A stretch of DNA of 64,000 nucleotides from Spirulina major PCC 6313 (GCF_001890765.1 NZ_KV878783.1:2192695-2256694), one strand, 5' to 3'. Counted from the stretch's first letter, positions 1-9,465 are shown. Made by a program: numbers and translations. Notes: generated from the sequence alone by a model not told the origin.

Positions 1-2628
1 ACTGGGCAGTGGGAATGAGAAGCCGCGATCGCTCACGGCCCGGCGGCCGTCTTGGGTGATCCAGAGGCGATCGCCAACGTTCTGATCCCCGGCCCCTTGC
101 CAGCGTCCCCGCACCACCGGCTCCCCCTGGGAGAGATCCACCACTTGCACCTGTTTCCCCCCCCGACTCAGGGCTAAGAGGGTGCGGCCGTTGGGGTGGA
201 GGGTGAGGCTACTTTGGGCAAAACTGAGGCCGGCCGTTTCGAGGAGAGCGGCTTCGTTGGTGTTGAGGTTAATCCCCCACAGTCTGGGATTGTCGGTGCT
301 GGACACATAGGCCCAGCGATTGGCGGTGAGGACGAGATCATGAATTTGTCCGGCGACCATAATCTGGTTTTCGATTTGGTTGCGTTGGAGGTTAATGAGG
401 GTCAATTGATTGCCATTGGCCACGGCGGCCAGTTGCCCGGAGGGATCGACGACAACGAGGCGGGGGCTGTTTTGCAGGGGGATGGTTTGTAAGCGTTGGG
501 AGAGGGGGCTGTAATGGTGTAGTTGGTTGGCGTTGGTGGGGATCATGACGATGCGATCGAGGGCGGGGCTGTAGGTGGCAGCGGCGATCGCAAAATCAAA
601 GGAACGCAGTTGAGCGGGAAGCTGCGGCAGCGGTGCGTCGGACGGGTCTTCCGTATCCTGGGGAGCAGTGATCGCGGGGTCGGCAGTCGAGAGGGTGGCG
701 GTTTGGGTGATTTGCCGAATCACATGGACGGCGACGCTGTAGAACAGCACCAACGTCGCCACCACAACGGCAATCACGATCGCGATCGTCGCCGCCGGCG
801 GTACTTTTTTTTGATTCAGTTTTTGAATCGGGCGGATCACCGTTGAACGCCGCGATCCAATCCCATCGAGATCCCGCAACACCTCCGCCACCGTGGTGTA
901 ACGTTGCCGAAAGTCGTAGCGCACCATGCGATCCAAAATATCCCGCAGGGCTGGATTCATGTTTTTTTGCTGGATGCGATCGTGCCACAGCACCTCCCCG
1001 GTTTGGGGATCTTCGGGTAAATGTTCCGGCTCAACGCCCGTTAACGCCTGAATCGCAATCATGCCCAAGGCATAGAGGTCACTATTGAGCCGGGGTTTCC
1101 CTTGGGTTTGCTCACTAGGGGCATAGCCCGGCGTGCCGATCGCCACCGTCATATTCGTTTTCCCCTGACGATCCACCTGTTCGCCAATTTGCTTCACCGC
1201 CCCAAAATCAATCAGCACCAATTCCCCCGTCGTGCGTCGTCGAATATTGGCCGGTTTCAAATCTCGGTGAATCACATTCTTGCCATGGACAAACTCTAAA
1301 ATGGCTAAAACCTCCCGCAACAGGCGCGTTACCTTGACCTCGCTCCAGGTTTTGCCAGGGGGTAACTCTGCATCAATATCCTGCCCTTCGATATAGTCCT
1401 GCACCAGATAAAACTCGCTATCTTCTTCAAAATAGGCGAGCAATTGCGGGATCTGTGGATGTTGCCCCAGTTGGCTGAGGACTTCCGCTTCGCTGAAAAA
1501 GAGACGGCGGGCTAACTTCAAGGCTTGGGGTGTGGTGCGGTAGGGGTGCAGTTGTTTCACCACACATTGGGGGCGGCCGGGAAATTGCTCATCTTCGGCC
1601 AGAAAGGTTTTCCCAAACCCCCCATCACCCAGTTGCCGGATGATCCGGTAGCGTTGCCCAATCAGATCCGCTGGGGGGGAGGGGGAGGAGAGTGGGGGCG
1701 GCGGTTTAGGGGGATCAGTGGGGTTGAGGATGGCGGTTTTTTGGTGGGCGGTGGTGGCAGGGGTATGGGTGGATGCGGTTTGAGCAACGGTGGCGGCGGG
1801 GGAATCGTCGTCTTCGTCCCAGGTGGCGATGGTCATGGCGGTGCCGTTGAGCCATTGGAGGGCATCTTGGGCGGTGGGATAGGTGAATTGCAGCAGACCG
1901 TGGAGGACGGTTTGGAGGCGATCGCCCTCCTTGAACATCCCATCGAGATCCATCGCTTTGAGATCAATCGCTTCGGGATCACAGCCTCTTAAAAGCTGCA
2001 CCGCCAACACCCCCACACTGTAAAGATCGTAAGCCGGGGTGATTTTACCCTGCCATTGGGGGGGGCTATAGCCCGGTTGCCCGACCCGCTGCCGCAGCGT
2101 CACTTTACCCTGGCCATTGAGTTGTAACAGGCCCAACTGGGCCAAACCGCCAAAATCTGTTAACAACCAATGGCGATCGCGCTCACTCCAACGCCAACTT
2201 GCCGGACTCAAGTTGCGATGGGTGAGGCCCTGATCATGCACCACGGTGAGAATGGGCAACCATTGCTGTAGTAAGCGAATCACCTCACTGGCCTCTCGCT
2301 TGGGGGTGGTATCCAATTGTTCGAGGAGCGATCGCCCCGGTTGCCAATCCTGCACCAGATAAAATTCCTGCTCCTCCTCAAACGCCGCCTGAACCGTGGG
2401 GATATAGGGGCTTTGTCCCAACCGTTTCAAGCGTTTAGTTTCCTTCTGAAACAGGGTTCGCGCCGCCTGAAGTAACGTGGGATGGGTCGCGTTGAGGCGG
2501 AAATGCTGCACCCAACAGGTGGGATTGCCGGGCCGCTGCAAATCTTCGGCTAAATACTGCTGATGCAGAAAGCCGGTGGTCAAGGTGCGGGTAATTCCGT
2601 AGCGATTGTGGAGCAGGGAGGCAGCCAT
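1..2628 (-). CDS. Membrane Ser/Thr kinase with pseudokinase and kinase domains plus beta-propeller (partial, runs off left edge)
   Basis: The reading frame is open from ATG at 2628 to base 1 (876 codons, no stop), so the 3' end lies outside the window. Residues about 8-270 form a degenerate kinase fold: the catalytic HRD is HRN (136-138), the glycine loop is not recognisable and the usual VAIK lysine is absent, although DFG (157-159) remains. Residues about 325-600 form a complete Hanks-type kinase: glycine loop G334-G339, HRDLKPAN from 454, DFG at 474-476. A membrane segment follows at about 610-632, then a region reading like a beta-propeller (VDPSGQLAAV, LTLHPNGRTL). It probably phosphorylates proteins in response to a signal sensed outside the membrane. 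That the first domain is an inactive regulator of the second is inference. Confidence 0.88.
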   Translation of the reverse strand, partial: MAASLLHNRYGITRTLTTGFLHQQYLAEDLQRPGNPTCWVQHFRLNATHPTLLQAARTLFQKETKRLKRLGQSPYIPTVQAAFEEEQEFYLVQDWQPGRSLLEQLDTTPKREASEVIRLLQQWLPILTVVHDQGLTHRNLSPASWRWSERDRHWLLTDFGGLAQLGLLQLNGQGKVTLRQRVGQPGYSPPQWQGKITPAYDLYSVGVLAVQLLRGCDPEAIDLKAMDLDGMFKEGDRLQTVLHGLLQFTYPTAQDALQWLNGTAMTIATWDEDDDSPAATVAQTASTHTPATTAHQKTAILNPTDPPKPPPPLSSPSPPADLIGQRYRIIRQLGDGGFGKTFLAEDEQFPGRPQCVVKQLHPYRTTPQALKLARRLFFSEAEVLSQLGQHPQIPQLLAYFEEDSEFYLVQDYIEGQDIDAELPPGKTWSEVKVTRLLREVLAILEFVHGKNVIHRDLKPANIRRRTTGELVLIDFGAVKQIGEQVDRQGKTNMTVAIGTPGYAPSEQTQGKPRLNSDLYALGMIAIQALTGVEPEHLPEDPQTGEVLWHDRIQQKNMNPALRDILDRMVRYDFRQRYTTVAEVLRDLDGIGSRRSTVIRPIQKLNQKKVPPAATIAIVIAVVVATLVLFYSVAVHVIRQITQTATLSTADPAITAPQDTEDPSDAPLPQLPAQLRSFDFAIAAATYSPALDRIVMIPTNANQLHHYSPLSQRLQTIPLQNSPRLVVVDPSGQLAAVANGNQLTLINLQRNQIENQIMVAGQIHDLVLTANRWAYVSSTDNPRLWGINLNTNEAALLETAGLSFAQSSLTLHPNGRTLLALSRGGKQVQVVDLSQGEPVVRGRWQGAGDQNVGDRLWITQDGRRAVSDRGFSFPLPS

Positions 2629-2863
2629 AGGCACATCTTGTAAAACAGCATCAACGATCAAAACCCAATCCCGATGCTTTTTTCATTAAAACTCAATTCA
2701 CGATCCGATCTGAGGGGACAACAGGACTCAACCCGCTAGATTGCTGGGGGCTTGCCTGGTACAGGGCAGGATCAAAGGGAACGCTTGCGGCGGGGGAGCA
2801 GAGTTTGTTTTATGGTGAATGGGGGTATTGTCTCACGCCGCTGATTGCCATTGCTGTACCGAA
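2629..2863. other. Divergent intergenic region
   Basis: This gap separates the leftward kinase gene from the rightward cyclo-ligase gene and must hold both promoters. I see no clear operator or hairpin in it. Confidence 0.5.
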
Positions 2864-3475
2864 ATGTCTGATTTTCGCGCCCCCGCTCACCCGTCGAAAC
2901 AACAACTGCGCCGCACTTTTTTAAGCCAGCGGCGTGCGCTCTCTTCCACCGCTTGGCAAGCTCACAGTCAGCATCTGTGCGATCGCTTAACCCAACTCCC
3001 CCAAGTGCAACAGGCCCGCACAATTTTAGCCTACCAAAGCATCCGTCAAGAACCGGATTTAACCCCCCTATTCTCCACCCTAGCGAAGGATTGGGGTTTA
3101 CCGCGTTGCGTGGGAAAAACGCTGCAATGGCATCGGTGGCGATGGGGCCAACCGTTGGTACAGGGGCAGTACGGCATTGGGGAGCCTGACCCCACCTTAC
3201 CCAGGGTGGAGCCGTCCCAGGTGGATCTAATTCTCGTGCCCTGTGTGGCCTGCGATCGCGCCGGTTATCGACTCGGCTACGGCGGCGGCTATTACGATCG
3301 CTTCTGCGCCGATCCCCAATGGCAGGGCATTCCCGCCATCGGCTTACTGTTTGAATCAGCCTACGTTGACACCCTCCCCCATGATCCCTGGGATGTGCCC
3401 CTGTCGGGAGTCTGCACAGAATCGGGATATCATGCCGCCGCGACCCTCCCGATCCCTGAAGAGACTAGCCCCTAA
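2864..3475 (+). CDS. 5-formyltetrahydrofolate cyclo-ligase
   Basis: This 203-residue protein should convert 5-formyl-THF to 5,10-methenyl-THF with ATP hydrolysis in the cytoplasm. The family signature GYGGGYYDR is present in the C-terminal half, as is the N-terminal KQQLRRTFLSQRRAL region that contacts nucleotide. An upstream in-frame ATG at 2819 exists, but the 15 extra residues do not look like the family. The ATG at 2864 gives the usual length, so I use it. Its stop overlaps the convergent tetR stop by a few bases. Confidence 0.9.
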   Translation: MSDFRAPAHPSKQQLRRTFLSQRRALSSTAWQAHSQHLCDRLTQLPQVQQARTILAYQSIRQEPDLTPLFSTLAKDWGLPRCVGKTLQWHRWRWGQPLVQGQYGIGEPDPTLPRVEPSQVDLILVPCVACDRAGYRLGYGGGYYDRFCADPQWQGIPAIGLLFESAYVDTLPHDPWDVPLSGVCTESGYHAAATLPIPEETSP

Positions 3476-4092
3476 GCCAGCACCCCATTGAGGAAAATAT
3501 CCGCCAACCCTTCCGCCATTTCCTTCATCGCTTCAGGGGAGGCATCGGGTTCCATGATCGTTTGATCTGAAAACCCCGCCACGGCGAACATCCCCAAAAA
3601 GACCCGCGCCACCACTTTCGGATTCATGCGACGATAGATGCCTTTCTCCATGGCGGTTTCAAAAAAGGCTTCAGCCACATCGGTCATTTTGGTAATCACA
3701 TCAGATTGAATGCGATCGCGCAACTCCGGATGAAACTGCGCCTCCATAAAGCACACCCGCATCAAGTCACTACTTTCGGCCATCCGCAACATCCGCCGCC
3801 GCATCACCTGGGCCACCGCTTTATAGCTGCCCATCTCGCTCAACTCGGTTAATAAATCCGTCAGAATCTCAACCCAGCCCTTCGTCGCCACTTCGATCAG
3901 AATCGCCTTTTTATTACTAAAGTGACGAAATAATGTTCCTTCCGCTACCCCTGCCGCCGTCGCCAGGTCTTTCGTTGTTGTAGCATCGTAGCCTTTACGA
4001 GCAAACAGCTTTAAGGCTGCTTGCAGGATACGATCCCTGGTGCTGTTTTCCGAGGAAGCCAACGGGGAAGATCGCCGAGAAAAAACGCGCAT
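3472..4092 (-). CDS. TetR/AcrR family transcriptional regulator
   Basis: The 206-residue protein has a classic TetR N-terminal helix-turn-helix at about residues 18-65 (TRDRILQAALKLFARKGYDA, then GVAEGTLFRHFSNK). The C-terminal ligand-binding domain is all helical. The ligand cannot be read from sequence. A perfect 16-bp palindrome lies 34 bp upstream of its start, between it and the divergent fraC-like gene, so it probably represses itself and possibly the fraC-fraD pair. It overlaps the convergent cyclo-ligase gene by four bases. Confidence 0.92.
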   Translation of the reverse strand: MRVFSRRSSPLASSENSTRDRILQAALKLFARKGYDATTTKDLATAAGVAEGTLFRHFSNKKAILIEVATKGWVEILTDLLTELSEMGSYKAVAQVMRRRMLRMAESSDLMRVCFMEAQFHPELRDRIQSDVITKMTDVAEAFFETAMEKGIYRRMNPKVVARVFLGMFAVAGFSDQTIMEPDASPEAMKEMAEGLADIFLNGVLA

Positions 4093-4125
4093 GGCTTTGA
4101 TCGTGAACTCAAAGGATATGATTTC

Positions 4126-4141
4126 AAAGTAACGTTACTTT
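4126..4141. promoter_or_regulatory. Perfect 16-bp palindrome, probable TetR operator
   Basis: AAAGTAACGTTACTTT reads identically on both strands. It sits 34 bp upstream of the tetR start and 97 bp upstream of the fraC-like start, which is where a TetR dimer operator is expected. Binding by this regulator is inferred. Confidence 0.65.
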
Positions 4142-4237
4142 CGCCGCTGTATCGACAATTACGACTAAAGCTTCATAAAAGTTGCGATTCGTTCATTTAT
4201 CTTTGTTTCTTTGGAGACGATTCTCAAGAGCCTAACG

Positions 4238-4792
4238 ATGCCGGATATTTTTGCTTGGACTGTATTTCCCGCCCCGATCATTGTCTTTCAATTGCTTTCT
4301 CTGGTGTTTAGCATCGCCATTGAAGCCTATATTTTTTCCCGAAAATTACTGTTGACTCGTCGGGAGTGCATTCAATATTCGGTGACCATTAATCTGATGA
4401 GTGCGATCGCGCTTTGGGTTTTAGGGTTTGTGATTCAGGGACTACTACCCAAACCCCTCAAACTCCAACTGATTAGTTACATTGTGTTGGGTCAAGGCTA
4501 TGACTTTCAGAATTTGGCAATCTTAAACATTTGCATTGTTTTATTATTTATCTTAATCTTTTTTATTGTCTGTATTGTGGAATTCAAAGGATTAGATTTC
4601 ATCGAAGTGATGTTTAGTGATTGGCCAGAATCCGACCCCGATCACGAGGATTCTTCATTGGTTCAGTATCTATTGCAAGCCCTGACCTACACCGATCCCC
4701 AAAAAATATCCGCCATTTTTTGGGCTAATGCCTTCAGCAACAGCGCGATTCTCCTCGTGCTCTTGCTGGCTCTGTTGCAATATTACGGATAG
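4238..4792 (+). CDS. fraC: Probable filament integrity protein FraC
   Basis: This 184-residue integral membrane protein has about four hydrophobic segments (residues about 7-27, 48-70, 88-115, 160-183). The stretch IEAYIFSRKLLLTRRECIQY, followed by NLMSAIALWVLGF, resembles FraC as I remember it from filamentous cyanobacteria. FraC is needed for septal junctions and filament integrity. The gene is directly followed, two bases after its stop, by a FraD-like gene, the order known from Anabaena. The ATG at 4238 is preferred over 4211 because the upstream nine residues are polar and lack a hydrophobic start. Assignment rests on remembered similarity plus order. Confidence 0.6.
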   Translation: MPDIFAWTVFPAPIIVFQLLSLVFSIAIEAYIFSRKLLLTRRECIQYSVTINLMSAIALWVLGFVIQGLLPKPLKLQLISYIVLGQGYDFQNLAILNICIVLLFILIFFIVCIVEFKGLDFIEVMFSDWPESDPDHEDSSLVQYLLQALTYTDPQKISAIFWANAFSNSAILLVLLLALLQYYG

Positions 4793-4794
4793 CC

Positions 4795-5745
4795 ATGGCG
4801 AAATTTTTCGGCTTTCTCTTCAAACTGGTCAAACCCCCACAGTTTAACTCGTGGCAAACCTTCACCGCCCTCGCTGTTTTCTTTTTTATCAGTGCGATCG
4901 CCGCCAATGACTTTTTGCGAGAAGTGCTCGCTTTCACGAGTTTCATCTGTTTGGGAATTGGCGTGACCTGGGCCGGTTTAGAACAATCATGGGTGATCAC
5001 CCCTTGGTTAACCTCGGCATTTATCTGCCTCTTTTTACGGGGATTACTCAACATCAGCCCCCAGATTCTGCTGTTGGGTTGGCTGCCGGGTGCGGCCTGC
5101 TTGGCGATTATTCCCCACTGTGTCCGGTCGGATTTTTCCTGGCATCCCCCCAATCTTGCCTCACGGCGTTACCTGACGATCCTGTTTACCAGTCAGTTGT
5201 TATTGACCTGTTGGCTGGAGTTCTTTTTTGTGGTGCAGGGGTGGATTATGGCCTATCCGAGTTTGTTGGTGGATGATTTTAGTCAGAGTTTATTTGTCCG
5301 CCAGGTTCAGATGGGGACGGAGCCATTGCCGCGCAGCATCCAATTGCTCAACCTGTTACGCCCGGCCATTGAACTGGAATTGGGAAATAAAGATTGGCCC
5401 ACGATGGAGCGTTGGTTACAGCAGCTTTACACCGTGCCTCATAGCATGGATGATTTTGTCAAACCGGCCTTAGCAAGGTCAACCTGGGCAACGTTGCCGG
5501 AAAATGAGTTTTGGCAGGTGACGGCGATCGCATCACCCTCCCCCGATCGCCCCGATGGTTATCAACTTCGCTGGATCGCCCAATGGACGGGGCCGCGATC
5601 GCCCGCCGCCGAAGAAAACAACCCCTACGACAGCGATCTCCTCTGCACCCTCTACCCCGAAAACCAAGCCAGTTACGTCGAATGCAACGAAGCCCGACAG
5701 ATCAACGCACCTACGTCAGAGGATCTCACCCCCTTTTTGGAATGA
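4795..5745 (+). CDS. fraD: Probable septal junction protein FraD (DUF5357-like)
   Basis: This 316-residue protein has roughly five N-terminal membrane segments within residues 20-160 and a soluble C-terminal half (about 165-316), the layout of FraD. In Anabaena FraD is a septal junction component in the cytoplasmic membrane with a periplasmic tail. The start lies two bases after the fraC-like stop, so the two are co-transcribed. fraE, the third Anabaena gene, does not follow. An ABC-2 permease gene 4 kb away could play that part, but nothing shows it. Confidence 0.6.
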   Translation: MAKFFGFLFKLVKPPQFNSWQTFTALAVFFFISAIAANDFLREVLAFTSFICLGIGVTWAGLEQSWVITPWLTSAFICLFLRGLLNISPQILLLGWLPGAACLAIIPHCVRSDFSWHPPNLASRRYLTILFTSQLLLTCWLEFFFVVQGWIMAYPSLLVDDFSQSLFVRQVQMGTEPLPRSIQLLNLLRPAIELELGNKDWPTMERWLQQLYTVPHSMDDFVKPALARSTWATLPENEFWQVTAIASPSPDRPDGYQLRWIAQWTGPRSPAAEENNPYDSDLLCTLYPENQASYVECNEARQINAPTSEDLTPFLE

Positions 5746-5813
5746 TCCAGAGGACAAGGGCTGATTGACGGACAAAAAGGTTCTGATGTCGTGATCTGAC
5801 CCCGTAGACATCT

Positions 5814-5872
5814 GGGCTTGGTCACCAAGCCCCTACGAGGGCCGATCCGGTAGGGGTTTGGTTTCCAAACCC
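5814..5872. repeat. Pair of dispersed-type hairpins with compensating base changes
   Basis: Two 8-3-8 hairpins lie 21 bp apart. The first (5814-5832) has arms GGGCTTGG and CCAAGCCC. The second (5854-5872) has arms GGGTTTGG and CCAAACCC. They differ by one C-G to T-A pair swap plus loop changes, so the stem is preserved. They occupy the gap between two convergent genes. Confidence 0.75.
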
Positions 5873-5922
5873 TTGGGTCAGTCAATCAGGGGCAAGGGTG
5901 GTGTTTGGATCGAAAGTTGGGA

Positions 5923-6789
5923 TTAAACCAAGGCCGGTTCAGCGATCGCGCCTAACCCTTGGGGAGCCGTCGCCCTGCGGCAGAAAATTTCCGCCGAATT
6001 ATTGGGGCTTTCAATCAGTTTGACGCGATCCAACTCCACCCCCAACGCCGCGAGAGGAGCTTGCAACGTTTGGGCAACATACATCGCAATATTTTCCGCA
6101 GTGGGGACAATCTCTGCAAAGTAGGGAATATCTTTATTCAGGAACGTGTGATCCATCGGTTCGACAATTAACCGATCCACCACCTCCTGAAACGCCGTCA
6201 AATCCACAATCATCCCCGTGCGTGGGTCAATCGCCCCCGCCACACTCACCTCTAAATGGTAGTTATGACCATGGCCATGGGGCCGGGCACATTTACCGTA
6301 AATTTCCACATTTTGGTCATAGTCTAAACTCTCCAACGCCAGACGGTGAGCGGCGCTGAAGTGGGTGCTAATCGTTAGGGTTGCGTTCATATGATTGCCG
6401 GCGTAGGTGGCCCAAAGTTCAGGATGTTCAAAGAGTTGGATGTTAATCAAGGGGAGATGAGGCGCAAGACGCTGCCAAATCACCCGTGCCACATTTTCCG
6501 TGGTGGGGAGGGTCACTTCAAACTCTGGCCACACGGTATTGAGATAGGAAAAATTGAGGTCTTGGATCACAGCATTGCGGATGGCAGACTTAACCTCGGA
6601 GAGGTTTTGCACCATGCCGTATTGATCCAGTTCGCCCGCCAGGGATACATAAAGCGTATAGTTGTGGCCGTGACCGGGAAAGCGACTACAGGCCCCGAAT
6701 TTGGCTTGATTGTCCGCCTCGCTCCATTCGGGCAGCCAATAGCGGTGGCTCGCCGCGAATTGCGCTCGGCGGTGAATAATACAGTGCAT
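5923..6789 (-). CDS. queD: Tandem 6-pyruvoyl-tetrahydropterin synthase / QueD-family protein
   Basis: The 288-residue protein carries two complete PTPS/QueD domains in one chain, at residues about 1-130 and 133-280. Domain 1 has C34, H40 and H42 in CSRFPGHGHNY. Domain 2 has C167, H171 and H173 in CARPHGHGHNY. Single-domain family members are about 120-140 residues and assemble as multimers. The usual cyanobacterial role is 6-carboxy-tetrahydropterin synthesis for queuosine, or a pterin branch. Domain 2 carries the more canonical CxxxHGH zinc and catalytic motif, so it is likelier to be the main active half. Confidence 0.85.
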   Translation of the reverse strand: MHCIIHRRAQFAASHRYWLPEWSEADNQAKFGACSRFPGHGHNYTLYVSLAGELDQYGMVQNLSEVKSAIRNAVIQDLNFSYLNTVWPEFEVTLPTTENVARVIWQRLAPHLPLINIQLFEHPELWATYAGNHMNATLTISTHFSAAHRLALESLDYDQNVEIYGKCARPHGHGHNYHLEVSVAGAIDPRTGMIVDLTAFQEVVDRLIVEPMDHTFLNKDIPYFAEIVPTAENIAMYVAQTLQAPLAALGVELDRVKLIESPNNSAEIFCRRATAPQGLGAIAEPALV

Positions 6790-6870
6790 AAAATGTTGTG
6801 TCAGTGTAAAGCTTTGTAACCTGTACTGACTAGGATAAACGATCGCTGGAAGCCATGGCCGGGATTCGGC

Positions 6871-7269
6871 CTAGGATTTTGAGGAAGAGAGGGTCGGGTG
6901 AAGGACGAGGGCTAAGCCCCAACCTACGATGGGATAAATTGCCCAGGATAAGCTCCCCACAATGATCAGGTTCAAGGTTACCAAGCCCGCATTGACTAAA
7001 CAGTAGTTTAGCCAGGATTGATTGTCTGAGGTGGGGGCGGCGGGTTCGGCGGGTTCAGGGGTGGCGGTGCTGTGGGGGGGCGTGGCAAGCCAATCTTCTT
7101 CGATGATATGGAGGTGTTCGGCGGGAATCTTCAGTTCGCGGGCGAGTTGATGGAGCCGAGCGGGGGAATATTCCACTTTTTTGCGGCAAGCGAGGGCGGC
7201 TTGGACGATGTAGTCGATGCTTTCGGCGGAATATCGCGGGATATAGCGTGAAGGGGTGGGGGTCGTCAT
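6871..7269 (-). CDS. Small 2TM-domain membrane protein
   Basis: From the ATG at 7269 this gives 132 residues. The N-terminal part (residues about 10-55) is a helical motif, SAESIDYIVQAALACRKKVE then LARELKIPAEHLHIIEEDW. A proline and threonine-rich linker follows. Two C-terminal hydrophobic segments (about 85-105 and 108-125) match the 2TM layout. The ORF extends upstream to 7341, but those 24 residues are basic and unlike the rest. Function is unknown; the N-terminal motif recurs in other cyanobacterial membrane proteins. Confidence 0.65.
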   Translation of the reverse strand: MTTPTPSRYIPRYSAESIDYIVQAALACRKKVEYSPARLHQLARELKIPAEHLHIIEEDWLATPPHSTATPEPAEPAAPTSDNQSWLNYCLVNAGLVTLNLIIVGSLSWAIYPIVGWGLALVLHPTLSSSKS

Positions 7270-7620
7270 GATGGGAGCACGGGTAGTGGGGCGGTGTAGA
7301 TGCCTACAGGGTGTCAATGCTAATGGGAAAGTCGATCGCACCAGAGCAGCGATCGCTCAAACCGACAAAACTAACTGATGGAGATAAAAAAGACTGACGA
7401 CGCGCTGATGATTTAGGCGAGGAGTCGTAATGTTTTTATACAATCACGACATGAATGCAATAGGTTGCAGTTAACTCTAGTGTATATTCAGCCGATTGCC
7501 TAAGTCAAATTTGCATCAAATGTGGTATGGAAGGTGACACCTTTGGGGTGGATATTGGAGGGCGATCGCCGTAGTCTAGCCTTGATTCACTCATCGCCCC
7601 CCATTCACCGCCCGCACCCC
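7270..7620. other. Intergenic region between crtH and the 2TM gene
   Basis: Both flanking genes are leftward, so this holds the crtH 3' flank and the promoter of the 2TM gene. It has two HIP1 sites and AT-rich patches around 7430-7500. I see no terminator or conserved RNA. Confidence 0.4.
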
Positions 7621-9159
7621 TTAAACCTGCCCCAAATCCGCCGCCACCCGATGGGCACAGGCAAACCCCGAAAACGCCACCGCATTCAGCCCCTGCCCCG
7701 GAAACGTACTATCCCCCACACAATACAGCCCCGGAATTGCCGTGCGGTTAAAGGGCATTGTCAACAGCCCCGGCAACTTACGGCGGGGAATGGGCCCATA
7801 GGTGCCATCCTCCCGACCGAGAAAACGGCGATGGGTGCGGGCTGTGCCGATTTCCAGATAATCCACCTGATCGCCCAGACCGGGGAAAATCGCCTCTAAG
7901 CGGGTGATCAACCGTTGAGCCGCAGCGGTTTTTTTCGCCTCATAGTCCGACTGGCTCAGGTTCTGCCAAGCGTCGATCCAACTGGGGGTAAAGGTGTGGA
8001 TGATGTGGCGATCCGGTGGGGCGAGGCTGGGGTCAAGGAGGGTGGGGATTGAGACGAAAATTGTCCCTTCCGGGTCTTCCATCTGGGCCCAATCTTCGAG
8101 CAGGATATGGTGGCATTCTGTGCCCGGTGGCAGGGCGGCGGCCTTCACTCCTAAATGCACGGATAGAAAGCTGGGGGATTTTTGGTAACGGCTCTGCCAG
8201 CGTTGCTCACGGGCGGGGAGTTGTTCCGGGGGAAGGAGTTTCTCGAAGGTGTCCCAGCGGGTGGCGTTGGAGATGATGCGCTGGGCGCGGAGGGTTTCGC
8301 CGCTGGCGAGGGTGACCCCCACGGCGCGATCGCCCTCGATCAGGATTTTATTCACCCGTGCTTTGTAGCGAATTTCGCCGCCGTGTTGGGTGAGGCCGAT
8401 GGCGAGTTTTTGGGCAATTTGGCCCACGCCGCCCTTGGGGTAGTTGATGCCGCCGTAGTGGCGATCGCTAAACACCATCCCGGCATTAATCATCGGGGTT
8501 TGTGCTGCCGGAACCACCGACCAGCAGTAACATTCCATATCAATAAACTTCAGCAATTCCGGGTCGCTAAGATGGCGGCGGGCCACATCTCCCACATTTT
8601 GCGGCAGATATTTCACCAACCCCAAGCAAGCCCAGGGACGCTGAAAAAAGATGCGGAACAGGTAGCGGAATTCCTCTAATGACAGCAATTCCATCACATT
8701 GAGGCAGTTAAACACTGCCCAACATTCATCGTAGAATTTGCGAATCCCGGTTTTTTCCTGGGGGAAGCGATCGCACAGTTCCCCTAAAAATTGCTCATAG
8801 TCCCGGTGGACTTTAATCTCTAAATCATTGGGCAGATGGTAGTGAATTTGGCAGGGGTCGGGGATGGTTTCAATCGCCTGATCCACCGCAGCGAGGGCGC
8901 GGGTGAGGAGGTTCGTCGTCCCTTCCGTCCCAAACCCAAAAATCATCGACGCGCCCACATCAAAGCGATACCCCTCCCGCTCAAAATATCCCGCACTCCC
9001 CCCCGGAATTAAATAGCGTTCGAGCACCACAACGCTCATGCCCTTGGCGGCCAGTTGGGTCGCGGTGACGAGGCCACCAATCCCGGAGCCGATCACGATC
9101 GCATCGTAGGATGAGGGTGCTGAGGAGACTTGTTGAATATTATTTTCAGTTACTGTCAT
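7621..9159 (-). CDS. crtH: Carotenoid cis-trans isomerase CrtH (CRTISO)
   Basis: The 512-residue flavoprotein should isomerise poly-cis lycopene (prolycopene) to all-trans lycopene at the membrane, using reduced FAD. The FAD-binding GSGIGG motif lies at residues 23-28, followed by [21 protein letters not shown]. The C-terminal FAD motif is [23 protein letters not shown] and [14 protein letters not shown] are typical of the CRTISO branch rather than phytoene desaturases. Length matches the family. A second, more divergent relative lies at 14457-15980. Confidence 0.9.
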   Translation of the reverse strand: MTVTENNIQQVSSAPSSYDAIVIGSGIGGLVTATQLAAKGMSVVVLERYLIPGGSAGYFEREGYRFDVGASMIFGFGTEGTTNLLTRALAAVDQAIETIPDPCQIHYHLPNDLEIKVHRDYEQFLGELCDRFPQEKTGIRKFYDECWAVFNCLNVMELLSLEEFRYLFRIFFQRPWACLGLVKYLPQNVGDVARRHLSDPELLKFIDMECYCWSVVPAAQTPMINAGMVFSDRHYGGINYPKGGVGQIAQKLAIGLTQHGGEIRYKARVNKILIEGDRAVGVTLASGETLRAQRIISNATRWDTFEKLLPPEQLPAREQRWQSRYQKSPSFLSVHLGVKAAALPPGTECHHILLEDWAQMEDPEGTIFVSIPTLLDPSLAPPDRHIIHTFTPSWIDAWQNLSQSDYEAKKTAAAQRLITRLEAIFPGLGDQVDYLEIGTARTHRRFLGREDGTYGPIPRRKLPGLLTMPFNRTAIPGLYCVGDSTFPGQGLNAVAFSGFACAHRVAADLGQV

Positions 9160-9299
9160 TTCGGTTAGGGGGTGTTGCGCCCGACGCGAAGCTTGAACTT
9201 TTGTAAATTTTCCCTAGATTAGCATTTTGTGGGGAAGCTCAGACGCGATCGCCCCCGATTCACTAAGCCTTTTCTGGGCTAACGCGAATCGTCGAATAC

Positions 9300-9335
9300 A
9301 AAAAGGTGGGACTTGACCTTGGCCAAAGTCCCACC
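9300..9335 (-). terminator. Intrinsic terminator downstream of the ABC permease gene
   Basis: A perfect 10-bp stem (GGTGGGACTT at 9305-9314 with AAGTCCCACC at 9326-9335) is followed on the minus strand by TTTTTGT. It ends transcripts coming from the leftward ABC permease gene, about 230 bp after its stop. Confidence 0.75.
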
Positions 9336-9465
9336 GGCTGAATCCATAACAGAGAGGAGAACACTGAAGACATTATGTCCTTATTGAAAATAAATGTCAA
9401 TAGATTTCTGCGGAACTTGGCAACAACGCGCTCAACTTAGCCGGGAGCATCCCACTCTGGCAGGA

